DNA of 64,000 nucleotides from Burkholderiales bacterium LSUCC0115 (GTDB lineage: Bacteria > Pseudomonadota > Gammaproteobacteria > Burkholderiales > Burkholderiaceae_A): positions 581,475-645,474 of the forward strand of contig WJBW01000001.1 in assembly GCA_009646425.1 (NCBI GenBank), read 5' to 3'. Numbering within the stretch: position 1 is the first letter of the stretch; every line of letters begins with the position of its first letter. The notes beneath the pieces were generated by a model, which was not told the origin of the DNA, searched no databases, and saw only the letters and a program-made list of their open reading frames with translations. Below are positions 26,230 to 38,249 of the stretch, piece by piece. A program made the translations under genes and the position numbers.

Positions 26230-28056
26230 TTATTGGCCGGTGAAGGCTTCGGCCTGGCCCAAGGCCTGCTGGCCGGCGGTGACCGCCGCCAGCAGCCCCA
26301 GGTTCGGCAGCAGGACATGACTGCCATAGAAGCCCGCCGCAGCGAGCTTGGCGGCATAGAAGGGCTCGGCGCTGACCTTGCTTTGGGCCACCAGGGCGGC
26401 ACGGCCCATCAGCCATCCACCAAAGACATAGCCTGCTAGCTGCACCAGGGGTACCGAACCCAGGTGGGCTGCAGCAGGATCGGTCTTGCCGTTGGCCAAG
26501 ACCCAGTCAACCGCCTGGGCCAGCGACTCAATGCCCCGTGCCAACGCATCTCCCAATGCACTAGCAGACGACTGCTCAGACCCGTGCAGCAAGACCACCG
26601 TCTCGCGCATCTCCCCCATCAACCGGCGAATCTCAGCCCCGCCATCGCGCAGAATCTTGCGGCCCATGAAGTCGTTGGCCTGAATGGCCGTGGTGCCTTC
26701 GTAGATGGTGGTGATGCGGGCATCGCGCAGGTGCTGGGCGGCACCGGTCTCTTCCACATAGCCCATGCCCCCGTGCACCTGAATGCCCATGGAAGCAATG
26801 TCGATGCTCTGCTCGGTACACCAGGCCTTGACCACCGGAATGAGCAGGTCCACCCGCGCCTGGGCGCTGGCCGCTTGTGCGGCATCGCTGGACCGAGCAG
26901 CCAGATCCATCTGGGCGGCAGCCTCGTAGGCCAGGGCCCGCATCGCCTGGATGCGCGACTGCATGGAACCCAGCATGCGACGCACATCGGGATGAAAGGC
27001 AATCGGCAGCTTGTCTTCACCACGGCCCAGGACCCGACCCTGTACGCGATCATGGGCATACCAGTGGGCCTGTTGATAGGCGCGCTCGGCAATGGCCACA
27101 CCCTGCAGACCAACGTTCAGACGAGCGTGGTTCATCATGGTGAACATATACTCCAGGCCACGGTTGGGCTCACCGATTAGATAGCCCACCGCCCCTTGTT
27201 GTTCACCGTAGCTCATGACCGCGGTTGGGCTGCCATGAATGCCCAGCTTGTGTTCCAGCGAGACGCACTTCAGGTCGTTGCGCTGACCCATCGATCCATC
27301 GTCGTTGACCAGAAGCTTTGGCACCAGGAACAAGGAGATGCCCTTCACACCAGCTGGTGCATCGGGCAGACGGGCCAACACCAGGTGAATGATGTTCTCG
27401 GCCAGGTCATGCTCGCCGTGGGTGATGTAGATCTTGGTGCCATGGACGCAGAAGGCTGGGTTGCTGTCGCTGGCATCGGCCCGACGCAGCGCATGATCGG
27501 CCGGCAGGGGCCAGGCCTTGGCGGCGACAGCTGCCAGGTCCGAGCCTGCCTGAGGCTCGGTCAGGTTCATGGTGCCGGTCCATTCACCACTGATGAGCTT
27601 GGCCAGGTATTTGTCTTTTTGGGCCTGCGAGCCATGGTGCTCAATGGCGTGAATCGCCCCTGCAGTCAGCATGGGGCACAGGGCAAAGCTCATGCTCGCC
27701 GCATGCCACATCTCATTGACACACGTCGCCAAGACCTCGGGCAGGCCCTGACCACCAAAGTCGGGATTGCCCGACAGGCTGTTCCAGCCCGACTCGACAA
27801 ACTGGGCATAGGCCTGCGGGAAACCTGGCGAGGTCTTGACCGCATCGCCCTGCAGTTGGGCACCGTGCTGATCCGAGGGCCAGTTTAGGGGCGAGATCAC
27901 GCCATTGGCGAACTTGCCGGCCTCCTCCAGAATGGCCTCGACGAGGTCTGACGAGAACTCCTCGCAGCCTGGCAGGGCCGAGACTCGGTCGAAGTGGGCG
28001 AGCTCCTCGATGACAAAGCGCATATCACGCGTGGGGGCGACGTATTCGACTGGCAT
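26230..28056 (-). CDS. Acyl-CoA dehydrogenase with C-terminal extension (DmdC-like)
   Basis: A 608-residue acyl-CoA dehydrogenase, longer than the 380-400 residues of the core family because of a roughly 130-residue C-terminal extension of the kind found in DmdC-type and related enzymes. Core motifs are MNLTEPQAGSDLAAV, KIYITHGEHD, GVAIAERAYQQA, GGMGYVEETGAAQHLRDARITTIYEGTTAIQ with the catalytic Glu in YEGT. Electrons go to ETF, encoded just upstream by etfA and etfB. A strong AAAGGAG precedes the ATG. Methylmercaptopropionyl-CoA is one possible substrate, medium or long acyl-CoA another. Confidence 0.9.
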   Translation of the reverse strand: MPVEYVAPTRDMRFVIEELAHFDRVSALPGCEEFSSDLVEAILEEAGKFANGVISPLNWPSDQHGAQLQGDAVKTSPGFPQAYAQFVESGWNSLSGNPDFGGQGLPEVLATCVNEMWHAASMSFALCPMLTAGAIHAIEHHGSQAQKDKYLAKLISGEWTGTMNLTEPQAGSDLAAVAAKAWPLPADHALRRADASDSNPAFCVHGTKIYITHGEHDLAENIIHLVLARLPDAPAGVKGISLFLVPKLLVNDDGSMGQRNDLKCVSLEHKLGIHGSPTAVMSYGEQQGAVGYLIGEPNRGLEYMFTMMNHARLNVGLQGVAIAERAYQQAHWYAHDRVQGRVLGRGEDKLPIAFHPDVRRMLGSMQSRIQAMRALAYEAAAQMDLAARSSDAAQAASAQARVDLLIPVVKAWCTEQSIDIASMGIQVHGGMGYVEETGAAQHLRDARITTIYEGTTAIQANDFMGRKILRDGGAEIRRLMGEMRETVVLLHGSEQSSASALGDALARGIESLAQAVDWVLANGKTDPAAAHLGSVPLVQLAGYVFGGWLMGRAALVAQSKVSAEPFYAAKLAAAGFYGSHVLLPNLGLLAAVTAGQQALGQAEAFTGQ

Positions 28057-28207
28057 CGGGAGCTCCTTTGTTCTTCTATCTTCTGTACTGTTTTGTTCGG
28101 CTGTTCACTCGTTGGCGTGTCCTCTCCACTCTCGCTTTGGCTGCGCAAAGCTCAAAGTTCATCGGACATCACCAACGTCGTGCCAGCCGACGATGTCATC
28201 AAGGTCA

Positions 28208-29137
28208 TCAAAGCTTGCCGACAAGCTCGGGCACGGCCTCGAACAAGTCCGCCACCAGCCCGTAATCTGCAACCGAGAAGATGGGAGCATCGGGGTCTTT
28301 GTTGATCGCCACGATCACCTTGGAGTCCTTCATGCCAGCCAGGTGCTGAATGGCTCCGCTCATGCCAACGGCAATGTAGAGCTGGGGGGCGACGACTTTG
28401 CCGGTCTGCCCCACCTGGTAGTCATTGGGGGCATAGCCCGCATCGACCGCGGCTCGGGACGCGCCCATGGCTGCGCCCAGCTTGTCGGCCAGCGGCGAGA
28501 GGACCGACTGGTAGTTCTCAGCCGAACCCAGGCCACGGCCACCGGAGACCACCACCTTGGCGCTGGCCAGCTCAGGACGGTCACTCTTGCTAAGCTCTTG
28601 CGAAACAAACCGTGACTTGGCTGAGGCCGCCACACAGGCCATGGACTCAATGGGTGCAGACCCGCCATCGCCGGCCGCCTCGAAGCTGGTCGACCGAACC
28701 GTGATGACCTTGATGGCATCGGAGGATTGGACCGTGGCCATGACATTGCCCGCATAGATGGGCCGCTCAAAGGTGTCGGCCGAGACCACCTGGGTGATGT
28801 CCGAGATCTGAGCGACATCGAGCATGGCCGCCACGCGAGGGGCGACGTTCTTGCCGGTGGTGGTCGCTGGCAGCAAGACGGCTGCGTAGCTGCGGGCCAC
28901 GGCCAGGATCTGATCGGCTAGCGACTCAGCCAGGGCCTGCTCATGGGCCGCCCCATCGGCCTGCAAGACTTTGGTCACACCAGCCAGACCAGCAGCTGCC
29001 TGGGCCACGCCAGCGGCGTTGTGACCGGCCACCAGAACATGCACCTCGGCATCGATGGCCTTGGCAGCAGTCACGGCACCGCGGGTGGCGGCATTGAGTT
29101 GTTGATTGTCGTGTTCAGCAAGGACAAGGACAGCCAT
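28208..29137 (-). CDS. etfA: Electron transfer flavoprotein subunit alpha
   Basis: A 309-residue ETF alpha subunit. The C-terminal FAD domain shows GRGLGSAENYQ, DYQVGQTGKVVAPQLYIAVGMSG and IFSVADYGLVADLFE. Together with EtfB it carries electrons from acyl-CoA dehydrogenases to the quinone pool. It lies 2 bases after etfB. Downstream, 151 bases separate it from the acyl-CoA dehydrogenase gene; that gap holds a possible inverted etfA-like fragment (see findings). Confidence 0.96.
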   Translation of the reverse strand: MAVLVLAEHDNQQLNAATRGAVTAAKAIDAEVHVLVAGHNAAGVAQAAAGLAGVTKVLQADGAAHEQALAESLADQILAVARSYAAVLLPATTTGKNVAPRVAAMLDVAQISDITQVVSADTFERPIYAGNVMATVQSSDAIKVITVRSTSFEAAGDGGSAPIESMACVAASAKSRFVSQELSKSDRPELASAKVVVSGGRGLGSAENYQSVLSPLADKLGAAMGASRAAVDAGYAPNDYQVGQTGKVVAPQLYIAVGMSGAIQHLAGMKDSKVIVAINKDPDAPIFSVADYGLVADLFEAVPELVGKL

Positions 29138-29139
29138 GA

Positions 29140-29889
29140 TCAGATCACCTTCGCTTCGTTTTTGAGTTTATCGACCAGGGCCGCTACCGAATCCACCTTG
29201 ATGCCGGCTGAACGGGCTGGTGGATCACTCACTTTGAGCATCTTCAACCGGTGGGCTGTGTTCACCCCCAGGCTATCGACCGCAATGGTCTCGATCTCTT
29301 TTTTCTTGGCCTTCATGATGTTGGGCAGGGTGACGTAGCGCGGCTCATTTAAGCGCAGATCGGTGGTCACCACGGCAGGCAGCTGCACTCCGATGGTCTG
29401 CAGACCCCCATCCACCTCTCGGGTGACCAGGGCCTCAGAACCCTCGATCACCACCTTCGAGGCAAAGGTGGCTTGGGGCATGCCTGTGAGCGCGGCCAGC
29501 ATCTGGCCAGTCTGGTTGCAGTCGTCGTCAATGGCCTGCTTGCCCATGATGATGAGTTGGGGCTGTTCTTTGTCGACCATGGCTTTGAGGACCTTGGCCA
29601 CGGCCAGAGGCTCCAGGACCGTGGGGCAGTCCACCAAGATGCCTCGATCAGCGCCCATGGCAAAGGCGGTGCGCAGCACGTCTTGCGAGGCCGAACTGCC
29701 GCAGGTCACCACCACCACTTCAGTCGCCTTGCCGGCTTCTTTCAGACGCACGGCTTCTTCCACCGCAATCTCGTCAAAGGGGTTCATGCTCATCTTGACG
29801 TTCGCAATATCAACATCCGAGCCATCTGACTTCACCCGAACCTTGACGTTGTAGTCGACCACCCGTTTCACGGTGACCATTACCTTCAT
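29140..29889 (-). CDS. etfB: Electron transfer flavoprotein subunit beta
   Basis: A 249-residue ETF beta subunit binding [21 protein letters not shown] at the start, [38 protein letters not shown] and the ETF beta signature region [25 protein letters not shown] (split across two short conserved runs) identify it. It precedes etfA by 2 bases and follows the enoyl-CoA hydratase by 14 bases, in one operon for acyl-CoA oxidation. Confidence 0.96.
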   Translation of the reverse strand: MKVMVTVKRVVDYNVKVRVKSDGSDVDIANVKMSMNPFDEIAVEEAVRLKEAGKATEVVVVTCGSSASQDVLRTAFAMGADRGILVDCPTVLEPLAVAKVLKAMVDKEQPQLIIMGKQAIDDDCNQTGQMLAALTGMPQATFASKVVIEGSEALVTREVDGGLQTIGVQLPAVVTTDLRLNEPRYVTLPNIMKAKKKEIETIAVDSLGVNTAHRLKMLKVSDPPARSAGIKVDSVAALVDKLKNEAKVI

Positions 29890-29903
29890 GGACAGACCCT
29901 TCC

Positions 29904-30698
29904 CTACAGTTTGTAATTTGGTTTGCGTTTTTCGATAAAGGCCTGCACGCCTTCCAAGGCATCAGGCGACATCATGTTGCAGGCCATGGTCTGGCCGGCC
30001 AGCTCATAGGCCTTGGCCATGCCGGTCTCGAGCTGCTCATAGAACAGGCGCTTGCCCATGCGCACCGCCACCTCGGGCTTGGCTGCAATCTTCAGGGCCA
30101 GGCTGTGGGTCTGATGGGCCAGCTCATCGACTGGTACCACCTGATTGACCAGGCCCTTGTCTTTGGCCTCTTGGGCGCTGATGAAGTCTCCGGTGAGCAG
30201 CATTTCCAAAGCTTGCTTACGCGACATGTTTCGCGACAGGCCCACACTGGGGGTGGCGCAAAAGAGCCCATAGTTGATGCCCGAGACTGCAAACCGCGCC
30301 TCCTCGTCGGCCACGGCCAGGTCGCACATGGCCACCAGCTGACAGCCGGCCGCCGTGGCAATGCCATGGACCTGAGCAATCACGGGCTGCGGCATGCGCT
30401 GGATGGCCATCATCATGCGAGAACATTGGGCAAAGAGCTGCTTGTAGTAGTCGGTGCTGGGCTCGGCTCGCATCTCTTTGAGGTCATGGCCTGCGCAGAA
30501 GGCCTTGCCTGCCCCCGCCAGAATGACCACGCGGGTGGCTGGGTTGGCGGCAATGGCATCGAGCTCCACCTGAAGCGTCGTCAGAAGGTCTTCACTCAGG
30601 GCATTGAAGGCCTGCGGTCGATTGAGCGTCAGGCGGACAATGCCACCGGGCAGCACCTGACGGGCGAGCACCTGCTCGGTCATCAGGGCCTCAGACAT
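29904..30698 (-). CDS. Enoyl-CoA hydratase/isomerase family protein
   Basis: A 264-residue crotonase-fold protein. The oxyanion-hole segments are [11 protein letters not shown] near residue 70 and [18 protein letters not shown] near 112, followed by [21 protein letters not shown]. The acidic catalytic residues of classical enoyl-CoA hydratases are not clearly placed, as in ECHDC3-type members. The start at ATG 30698 overlaps the end of the CoA ligase gene by 8 bases, so the two are coupled. It would act between the dehydrogenase and later steps of acyl-CoA breakdown. Confidence 0.88.
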   Translation of the reverse strand: MSEALMTEQVLARQVLPGGIVRLTLNRPQAFNALSEDLLTTLQVELDAIAANPATRVVILAGAGKAFCAGHDLKEMRAEPSTDYYKQLFAQCSRMMMAIQRMPQPVIAQVHGIATAAGCQLVAMCDLAVADEEARFAVSGINYGLFCATPSVGLSRNMSRKQALEMLLTGDFISAQEAKDKGLVNQVVPVDELAHQTHSLALKIAAKPEVAVRMGKRLFYEQLETGMAKAYELAGQTMACNMMSPDALEGVQAFIEKRKPNYKL

Positions 30699-32403
30699 CG
30701 ATGGCCTCCGCAGACCCCGTGCGCTTGCGCAGTTCGAACTTCTGAATTTTGCCCGTTGACGTCTTGGGCAACTCCCCAAAGACCACCGAGCGGGGAATCT
30801 TGAATCCAGCCAGACGCTGCTTGCAGAACTCGACAATCTCTTGGGCGGTGACCTGTGCTCCGGGTTTAGTCTCAATAAAGGCACAGGGTGTCTCACCCCA
30901 CTTGGCATCGGGCTTGGCCACCACCGCCACCGCCATGACCGCTGGATGCCGGTAGAGGATGTCCTCGACCTCGATGGAGGAGATGTTCTCACCACCCGAA
31001 ATAATGATGTCCTTGGATCGGTCTTTGATCTTCACGTAGCCATCGGGGTACATGACGGCCAGATCGCCTGAATGGAACCAGCCACCGGCAAAGGCGGCCT
31101 GGGTTGCCCTCTCGTTTTTCAGGTAACCCTTCATGGTGATGTTGCCGCGGAACATGATCTCGCCCATGGTCTCGCCATCGGCGGGCACGGGCTGCATGGT
31201 CTCGGGGTCCAGCACACTGACAGCCTGCTGCAGGTGATAGCGCACGCCCTGACGGGCGTTCAGGCGAGCCCGCTCTGAGATGTCCAGATCGTTCCACTCC
31301 TCGTGCTTCACGCAAACGGCTGCAGGACCGTAGACCTCGGTCAGGCCATAGACGTGGGTGATCTCAAAGCCCATCTGCTCCATGCCCTCGATCATGGCTG
31401 CTGGTGGGGCCGCACCCGCCACCATGGCTTTGACACCGCTGGGCAGGCCAACTTTCATCTCGGCCGGCGCATTGATCAGCAGGTTGTGGACGATAGGGGC
31501 TGCACAGTAATGGGTGACCCCGTGCTCGCGGATCAGATCGAAAATCATCTTGGCCTCGACCTTGCGCAGGCAGACATTGATGCCGGCTCGCGCGGCAATG
31601 GTCCAGGGAAAGCACCAGCCATTGCAATGGAACATGGGCAGGGTCCACAGGTAGACCGGGTGCTTGGGCATGTCCCACTCCAGAATGTTGGAGATGGCAT
31701 TGGTCGCGGCCCCCCGATGGCTGTAGACCACGCCCTTAGGGTCCCCTGTGGTGCCAGAGGTGTAGTTCAGGCAGATGCTCTGCCACTCGTCAGCCGGCAT
31801 CTGCACCATGAAGTTATGATCACCACCAGCCAGAAACCCGTCGTAGGTCTGGCTGCCCAGTTGCTCACCGGGCACATCAAACTCGGCATCCAGCGCATCG
31901 ATGACCGTGGGCGTTCTGCCGTGGTCTCGCTTGAGAATGGCCAGGGCCTCTTTCATGACGGGTGAGAACTCGATGTCGGTGATGACGACCTTGGCCTCTC
32001 CGTGGTTGAGCATGAAGGCAATGGCTGGGGCATCCAGCCGGGTGTTCAGGCTATTGAGTACCGCTCCCGACATGGGAACGCCAAAGTGGGCCTCGACCAT
32101 GGGCGGGGTGTTGGGCAGCATGACGGCCACGGTGTCGCCAAGACCAATGCCATGTCGATGCAAGGCACTGGCCAATTGCCGAGCCCTGGCATAGGTCTGG
32201 GCCCAGGTCTGACGAAGGCTGCCATGGATGACTGCCAGCTTGTTGGGATAGACCAGGGCCGCACGCTCGATAAAGCCGATGGGCGACATGGCCACACAGT
32301 TGGCTGGGTTGGCTCCGAGTCCTCTGACGTAGATATGGTCGGCGGGCAGATGACCATGCGAAGTGGCTGACACAGCGGTCTCCTGAAGTCTTGTATTTGT
32401 CAC
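30691..32403 (-). CDS. AMP-dependent acyl-CoA ligase (DmdB-like)
   Basis: A 570-residue ANL-superfamily ligase that activates a carboxylic acid to its CoA thioester via an acyl-AMP. Signature motifs are the phosphate loop YTSGTTGDPKGV near residue 215, TLPMFHCNGWCFPW, HVYGLTEVYGP, FHSGDLAVMYPDGY, DRSKDIIISGGENIS and the catalytic Lys in TSTGKIQKFELR near the C-terminus. It is the first gene of the run ligase, hydratase, etfB, etfA, dehydrogenase. The overall look is that of medium-chain or methylmercaptopropionate (DmdB) ligases; the true substrate is not decidable here. Confidence 0.92.
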   Translation of the reverse strand: MTNTRLQETAVSATSHGHLPADHIYVRGLGANPANCVAMSPIGFIERAALVYPNKLAVIHGSLRQTWAQTYARARQLASALHRHGIGLGDTVAVMLPNTPPMVEAHFGVPMSGAVLNSLNTRLDAPAIAFMLNHGEAKVVITDIEFSPVMKEALAILKRDHGRTPTVIDALDAEFDVPGEQLGSQTYDGFLAGGDHNFMVQMPADEWQSICLNYTSGTTGDPKGVVYSHRGAATNAISNILEWDMPKHPVYLWTLPMFHCNGWCFPWTIAARAGINVCLRKVEAKMIFDLIREHGVTHYCAAPIVHNLLINAPAEMKVGLPSGVKAMVAGAAPPAAMIEGMEQMGFEITHVYGLTEVYGPAAVCVKHEEWNDLDISERARLNARQGVRYHLQQAVSVLDPETMQPVPADGETMGEIMFRGNITMKGYLKNERATQAAFAGGWFHSGDLAVMYPDGYVKIKDRSKDIIISGGENISSIEVEDILYRHPAVMAVAVVAKPDAKWGETPCAFIETKPGAQVTAQEIVEFCKQRLAGFKIPRSVVFGELPKTSTGKIQKFELRKRTGSAEAIDV

Positions 32404-32454
32404 TTCACTTTACACCGCCAGGCCTCAGGCGGCATTCAGAAAATCCCCAGCAGG

Positions 32455-33528
32455 CTATGCGGGTGACGAAGGCTCGAAGACTGGCGTGCGCTTGCTGGCA
32501 GCCAAGCGTCGGTAAGCCCAGAGATAGGCTAGAACAAACGCCACAACCGCCAGCCCGTTGGCAATGTGCGAGCGCGGAAACATCATGGGCACCCAGACAA
32601 AGGCCAGCCACAGTGGCGCATAGACCAAGACCACGGTGGACTGTGTGTAGAGGCTGTTGGGCAGGTGGCGGCGCAGGAACTTGGTGTAGATCAGATGGTG
32701 AAGATGCCCATGGTCCGCCGAGGTAGCCGCCCTGCGGCCGGTTCGCAGTCGCCTGAGTGCCGAGAAGAGCACCTCAAAGGCCGGAAAGGCCAAGACCAAC
32801 AGGACCGCAAAAGGACTAATCGACACGGGGTTGCGAGACGCCAGCAAGACCCCTGCACAGGCCAGCCAGAAGCCCAAGAGATAGGCCCCGCCATCGCCCA
32901 GAAAAAGCCGGCCAAATGGCCAGTTGAAAACCAGAAAACCCAGCAAGGCTGAGAAGGCCACCAGGCTCATGGCCAAGACCAGCTCGTCGCCAGTGCCCTG
33001 GGCCATAAAGGCAAAGATCCCGCAGACGGCCAGGCCTGTAAAGCCACAGAGCCCATTGAAGCCATCGATCAGGTTAAAGCCGTGGGCCACACTGGCCACA
33101 GCCAGGCTGGTAAATAGAAAGCCCAAGACCGGCCAGGCCAAAAACCAGTCCAGCAGGGCAATGGCCGTGTGATCGATGCGAACGCCAACAAAGGCCCAGG
33201 CCAGGGCTGCGCTGATCACGGTGGCCAGCAAGCGTATGTGAGGGGCTACCGACTTGGTGATGTCTTCTTGAAAGCCCGCCAGAAAGGCGGGCAGTGCACA
33301 GAGCACCAGGCTGTTGACAATACCCCCCATGAAGTCTCGATAGACCAGGGTGGTGGCCAGAATGCCAGCCGCCAGGCCCAGTCCCCCGATGCGGGGCACC
33401 GCCTCCAGGTGAACCTTGCGGCGTTCACCCCCAAAGTCGTGGCTGGCTCGATGGTGCCAGCGCTCAGTCAGCAGAATACCCAGGCAGACCGAGGCGCTCA
33501 CCAGAAAGGCGATAATGGATGGGTCCAA
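32455..33528 (-). CDS. WecA/MraY-family undecaprenyl-phosphate sugar-phosphate transferase
   Basis: A 357-residue polytopic membrane protein with about ten hydrophobic segments. Catalytic motifs of the family are visible: the Asp-containing GFQEDITKSV near residue 88, HGFNLIDGFNGLCG near 150, FLGDGGAYLLGF near 210, and the cytoplasmic His motif DHGHLHHLI near 272. Such enzymes start surface polysaccharides by transferring a HexNAc-phosphate to undecaprenyl phosphate. It stands at the border of the polysaccharide region, divergent from the next gene with 22 bases between. It could prime O-antigen or the glycan built by the island genes. Confidence 0.9.
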   Translation of the reverse strand: MDPSIIAFLVSASVCLGILLTERWHHRASHDFGGERRKVHLEAVPRIGGLGLAAGILATTLVYRDFMGGIVNSLVLCALPAFLAGFQEDITKSVAPHIRLLATVISAALAWAFVGVRIDHTAIALLDWFLAWPVLGFLFTSLAVASVAHGFNLIDGFNGLCGFTGLAVCGIFAFMAQGTGDELVLAMSLVAFSALLGFLVFNWPFGRLFLGDGGAYLLGFWLACAGVLLASRNPVSISPFAVLLVLAFPAFEVLFSALRRLRTGRRAATSADHGHLHHLIYTKFLRRHLPNSLYTQSTVVLVYAPLWLAFVWVPMMFPRSHIANGLAVVAFVLAYLWAYRRLAASKRTPVFEPSSPA

Positions 33529-33550
33529 GACTTATTTGTATAAGGTGTAG

Positions 33551-35909
<2,359 letters not shown>

Positions 35910-35918
35910 GATGGTTGG

Positions 35919-36602
35919 CTAGACGCCCATTCCCTGGTTGATCTTGTCGTGATAAGCGTGCCAGACATCGCTCATCTCACTGTCTTTATAGTCTTTGAAA
36001 CAAGGGGTCCCCAGCGTGTAATGGAGCAAGTTGGCCTGGTAATTGTCTGGATACTCAGTGGTCAGCCAGTTCCATTCTTTTGGCAACTCTCCAACCTCGG
36101 TGTCGTCCAGCCAAGTAAAGCGATGTAGGAAAGCCCCCGTCTGCTTAGCAATGAACTCAGGCGTCAGAATCTTGTGCTTAGGATGAGCACAATTCCAAAG
36201 AATCACACTCGACCAATTCTTTCGGGGATAGTCCTCGTTTTTGTTGCCCAGATACTTGTCACGAGCCTTGGTCTTGTAGTCGTGCTTGACGACCATCACG
36301 GCCTTGGACTCGTCTCTGAGTTTCCAAAGCTCAGCGATATCCGACTTGCAGATCATGTCACCGTCAGCAAAGATCGCCCATCCATTGAAATTCATTAGCC
36401 AAGGGGTTAGGAAACGTGAGTAGATAAAAGCGTTGCTTCCGTCGTTGTGTGTCTCAACGTACTCTTTAACGTTATTCAGCGCCAGAGGGATAAAAGAAAC
36501 TGGCTGAGAGGCATTTTCGATAATGCTCTGAACGAACGTGTGATAGGCCACCGCCTCGCGCTGGTCAAAACCGATTACTATAGGAATTAGAGTATTTTTC
36601 AT
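35919..36602 (-). CDS. GT8-like glycosyltransferase
   Basis: A 227-residue protein with a GT-A-type fold. An N-terminal strand (IPIVIGFDQREAVAYH) is followed by the donor-metal motif ADGDM (DxD) near residue 80, in FADGDMICKSDI, and later NYQANLLHYTLGTP. The look is that of the GT8-related family found in LPS clusters. It is first in an operon with kdsD and kdsA, which makes an LPS-core role attractive, for example adding a sugar near Kdo. Acceptor and donor are unknown. Confidence 0.78.
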   Translation of the reverse strand: MKNTLIPIVIGFDQREAVAYHTFVQSIIENASQPVSFIPLALNNVKEYVETHNDGSNAFIYSRFLTPWLMNFNGWAIFADGDMICKSDIAELWKLRDESKAVMVVKHDYKTKARDKYLGNKNEDYPRKNWSSVILWNCAHPKHKILTPEFIAKQTGAFLHRFTWLDDTEVGELPKEWNWLTTEYPDNYQANLLHYTLGTPCFKDYKDSEMSDVWHAYHDKINQGMGV

Positions 36603-36728
36603 GGGGCAATAAGGAGAGAAGCGAATAGGTATTTGGTTACCGCCGAATGTTCCATTTTACAGCCGACATCGGAGAAAAACATGCCAACAGCCGACCCTGA
36701 CTCAGGTAGCTTCGGCGCAGGGGCTCTT

Positions 36729-38192
36729 CTAAATAAACTCGAGGCCAATTTCGGACAGCCCGACCAAGTCAATATTGTCGGTATTGAAACTTGTATCAGC
36801 AGCCAAGGTCGTTAGCTGCCCAATACTGAGCTGCCCAGTGTCCAGCATTGACTTAAATGGCGCAATATCAGTGGCCGTAGCTGAACTGCCAATCACATTC
36901 TCCCAGAGCAAATTACAGATATCAGTAGAGCTGGTGTTGCCGGTAACAGATACTGCAAGGGCCGCCAAATCGCTGTAACTCATCCCACCATCGAGTAGGT
37001 CCAGGCCGATACCAACATACTCTGCGTTGGCGACACTATCGGATCCGAATACTGCTCCAAGTATTTTGGCTACCTGCCCAGCATGACCATCCAAGTCAAC
37101 CGCAAGCGACTTATCAGTAAATACAAACCTCTCCACATCTTGAAGTAAATAGGCAACGTTGGCATCACTTAACAAATGCCCGACCCAATCGCCCTCGTTA
37201 AAGAAGTCTTGCTCCAGAGTAAGCGCACTAGATGCAATTGCAAATGAAACGGTATCAATGCCATTGCCCGCCCGCACGTGGGCGCCCTGCTCCCCAACTG
37301 CAATGGTGTCATTGGTTGACGTTGCGGCTATGAGGGATTCAGAAACGGTAAGCCCACTGAAATCTATTCCCTCAGCGACGCTGGCAGCCGCAGCGAATTC
37401 CGCGTCCTGAGTCGTGAATGTAGTCCCGTCCGAACTGGTGGCGAGAGAGGTGAGATGTCCGAGCAGTGGTGAGGACTGCTGTCCCTCTACGGTGGTTTGA
37501 GTCTTATAGAACATTCCCCAAGATCCATCGGGCATTCGAAAGACAGAGGGATCAAAATAGGGGCCAGCAAACCGAGCACCCGACTCTACAACCCAAGTCT
37601 CTCCGCCATCACTCGAAACCTGACTGCCAAACCCACCGGCAGCCGCGTCTGCATAGACAATGCGGACGTTGCCATTGGCTAGCAGCTGAAAGTCGGGGGA
37701 AAAGGCCGGCAGGCTCACCCCATTTGCAGTGAAGTTAACGCCATCGGAACTGGTATACAGACCGGCACTCTGCGAGCTGGGGTTGGAAATGGCCAACAAC
37801 CAAGATCCATCAGTCAGTTGAACGAGACTAGGATCAGTCACAGCGGGTAGTCCGAATGACGCCTGACTTGAAGGCTTATACAAAACCTGCGGGTTATAAA
37901 AATCGACACCGTTATAGGACCAGGCACTGTAGATGGTGGAGACCGGCTCGGGATTGGTCTGGGTGAATTGACCTCTCATGTAGGTCAATAGATAACGGCC
38001 GTCTTCTAGCTGGATAAGATTGGGGTCAACGGCGTTACCGTCGATTTGACCCTCAATCTTTATGGGTGCTCGGTCTGACCAGGTCCCAGTGTTGGAATTT
38101 CGGTCGCTGTAATAAATCGCATGCTCCAGACCAACATACTGAGGATCCTCCCCCTCATCAAAACCATTCACATAATAGACACGTAGCGTCAT
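36729..38192 (-). CDS. Type I-secreted beta-propeller protein (sialidase/GH43-like)
   Basis: A 487-residue protein without an N-terminal signal peptide. Residues 1-280 contain repeated bladed motifs (DPNLIQLEDGRYLLTYM, DPSLVQLTDGSWLLAIS, DPSVFRMPDGSWGMFYK, SSDGVNFT, SSDGGETW) of a five-bladed glycosidase/sialidase-type propeller. Residues 330-487 are a different module: a beta segment with VERFVFTDKSLAVDLDGHAGQ, a helical part like the DUF4214-type C-termini of secreted proteins, and an end reading NIDLVGLSEIGLEFI. That architecture, with the type I exporter encoded nearby, suggests a secreted surface glycan-binding or glycan-cleaving protein. Catalytic residues cannot be assigned. Confidence 0.75.
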   Translation of the reverse strand: MTLRVYYVNGFDEGEDPQYVGLEHAIYYSDRNSNTGTWSDRAPIKIEGQIDGNAVDPNLIQLEDGRYLLTYMRGQFTQTNPEPVSTIYSAWSYNGVDFYNPQVLYKPSSQASFGLPAVTDPSLVQLTDGSWLLAISNPSSQSAGLYTSSDGVNFTANGVSLPAFSPDFQLLANGNVRIVYADAAAGGFGSQVSSDGGETWVVESGARFAGPYFDPSVFRMPDGSWGMFYKTQTTVEGQQSSPLLGHLTSLATSSDGTTFTTQDAEFAAAASVAEGIDFSGLTVSESLIAATSTNDTIAVGEQGAHVRAGNGIDTVSFAIASSALTLEQDFFNEGDWVGHLLSDANVAYLLQDVERFVFTDKSLAVDLDGHAGQVAKILGAVFGSDSVANAEYVGIGLDLLDGGMSYSDLAALAVSVTGNTSSTDICNLLWENVIGSSATATDIAPFKSMLDTGQLSIGQLTTLAADTSFNTDNIDLVGLSEIGLEFI

Positions 38193-38249
38193 TTATTCCC
38201 CCGAGTTTTTTAGTCTTCTAAAAATTTAAGGGTTGGGATGGCATGAAAT

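Noticed and set aside
36603-36728. A small gene or terminator between the GT8-like gene and the secreted propeller gene
   Set aside because: Only short imperfect palindromes (for example CCTGAGTCAGG) are present, and the one open frame across it runs into the propeller gene without a ribosome-binding site.
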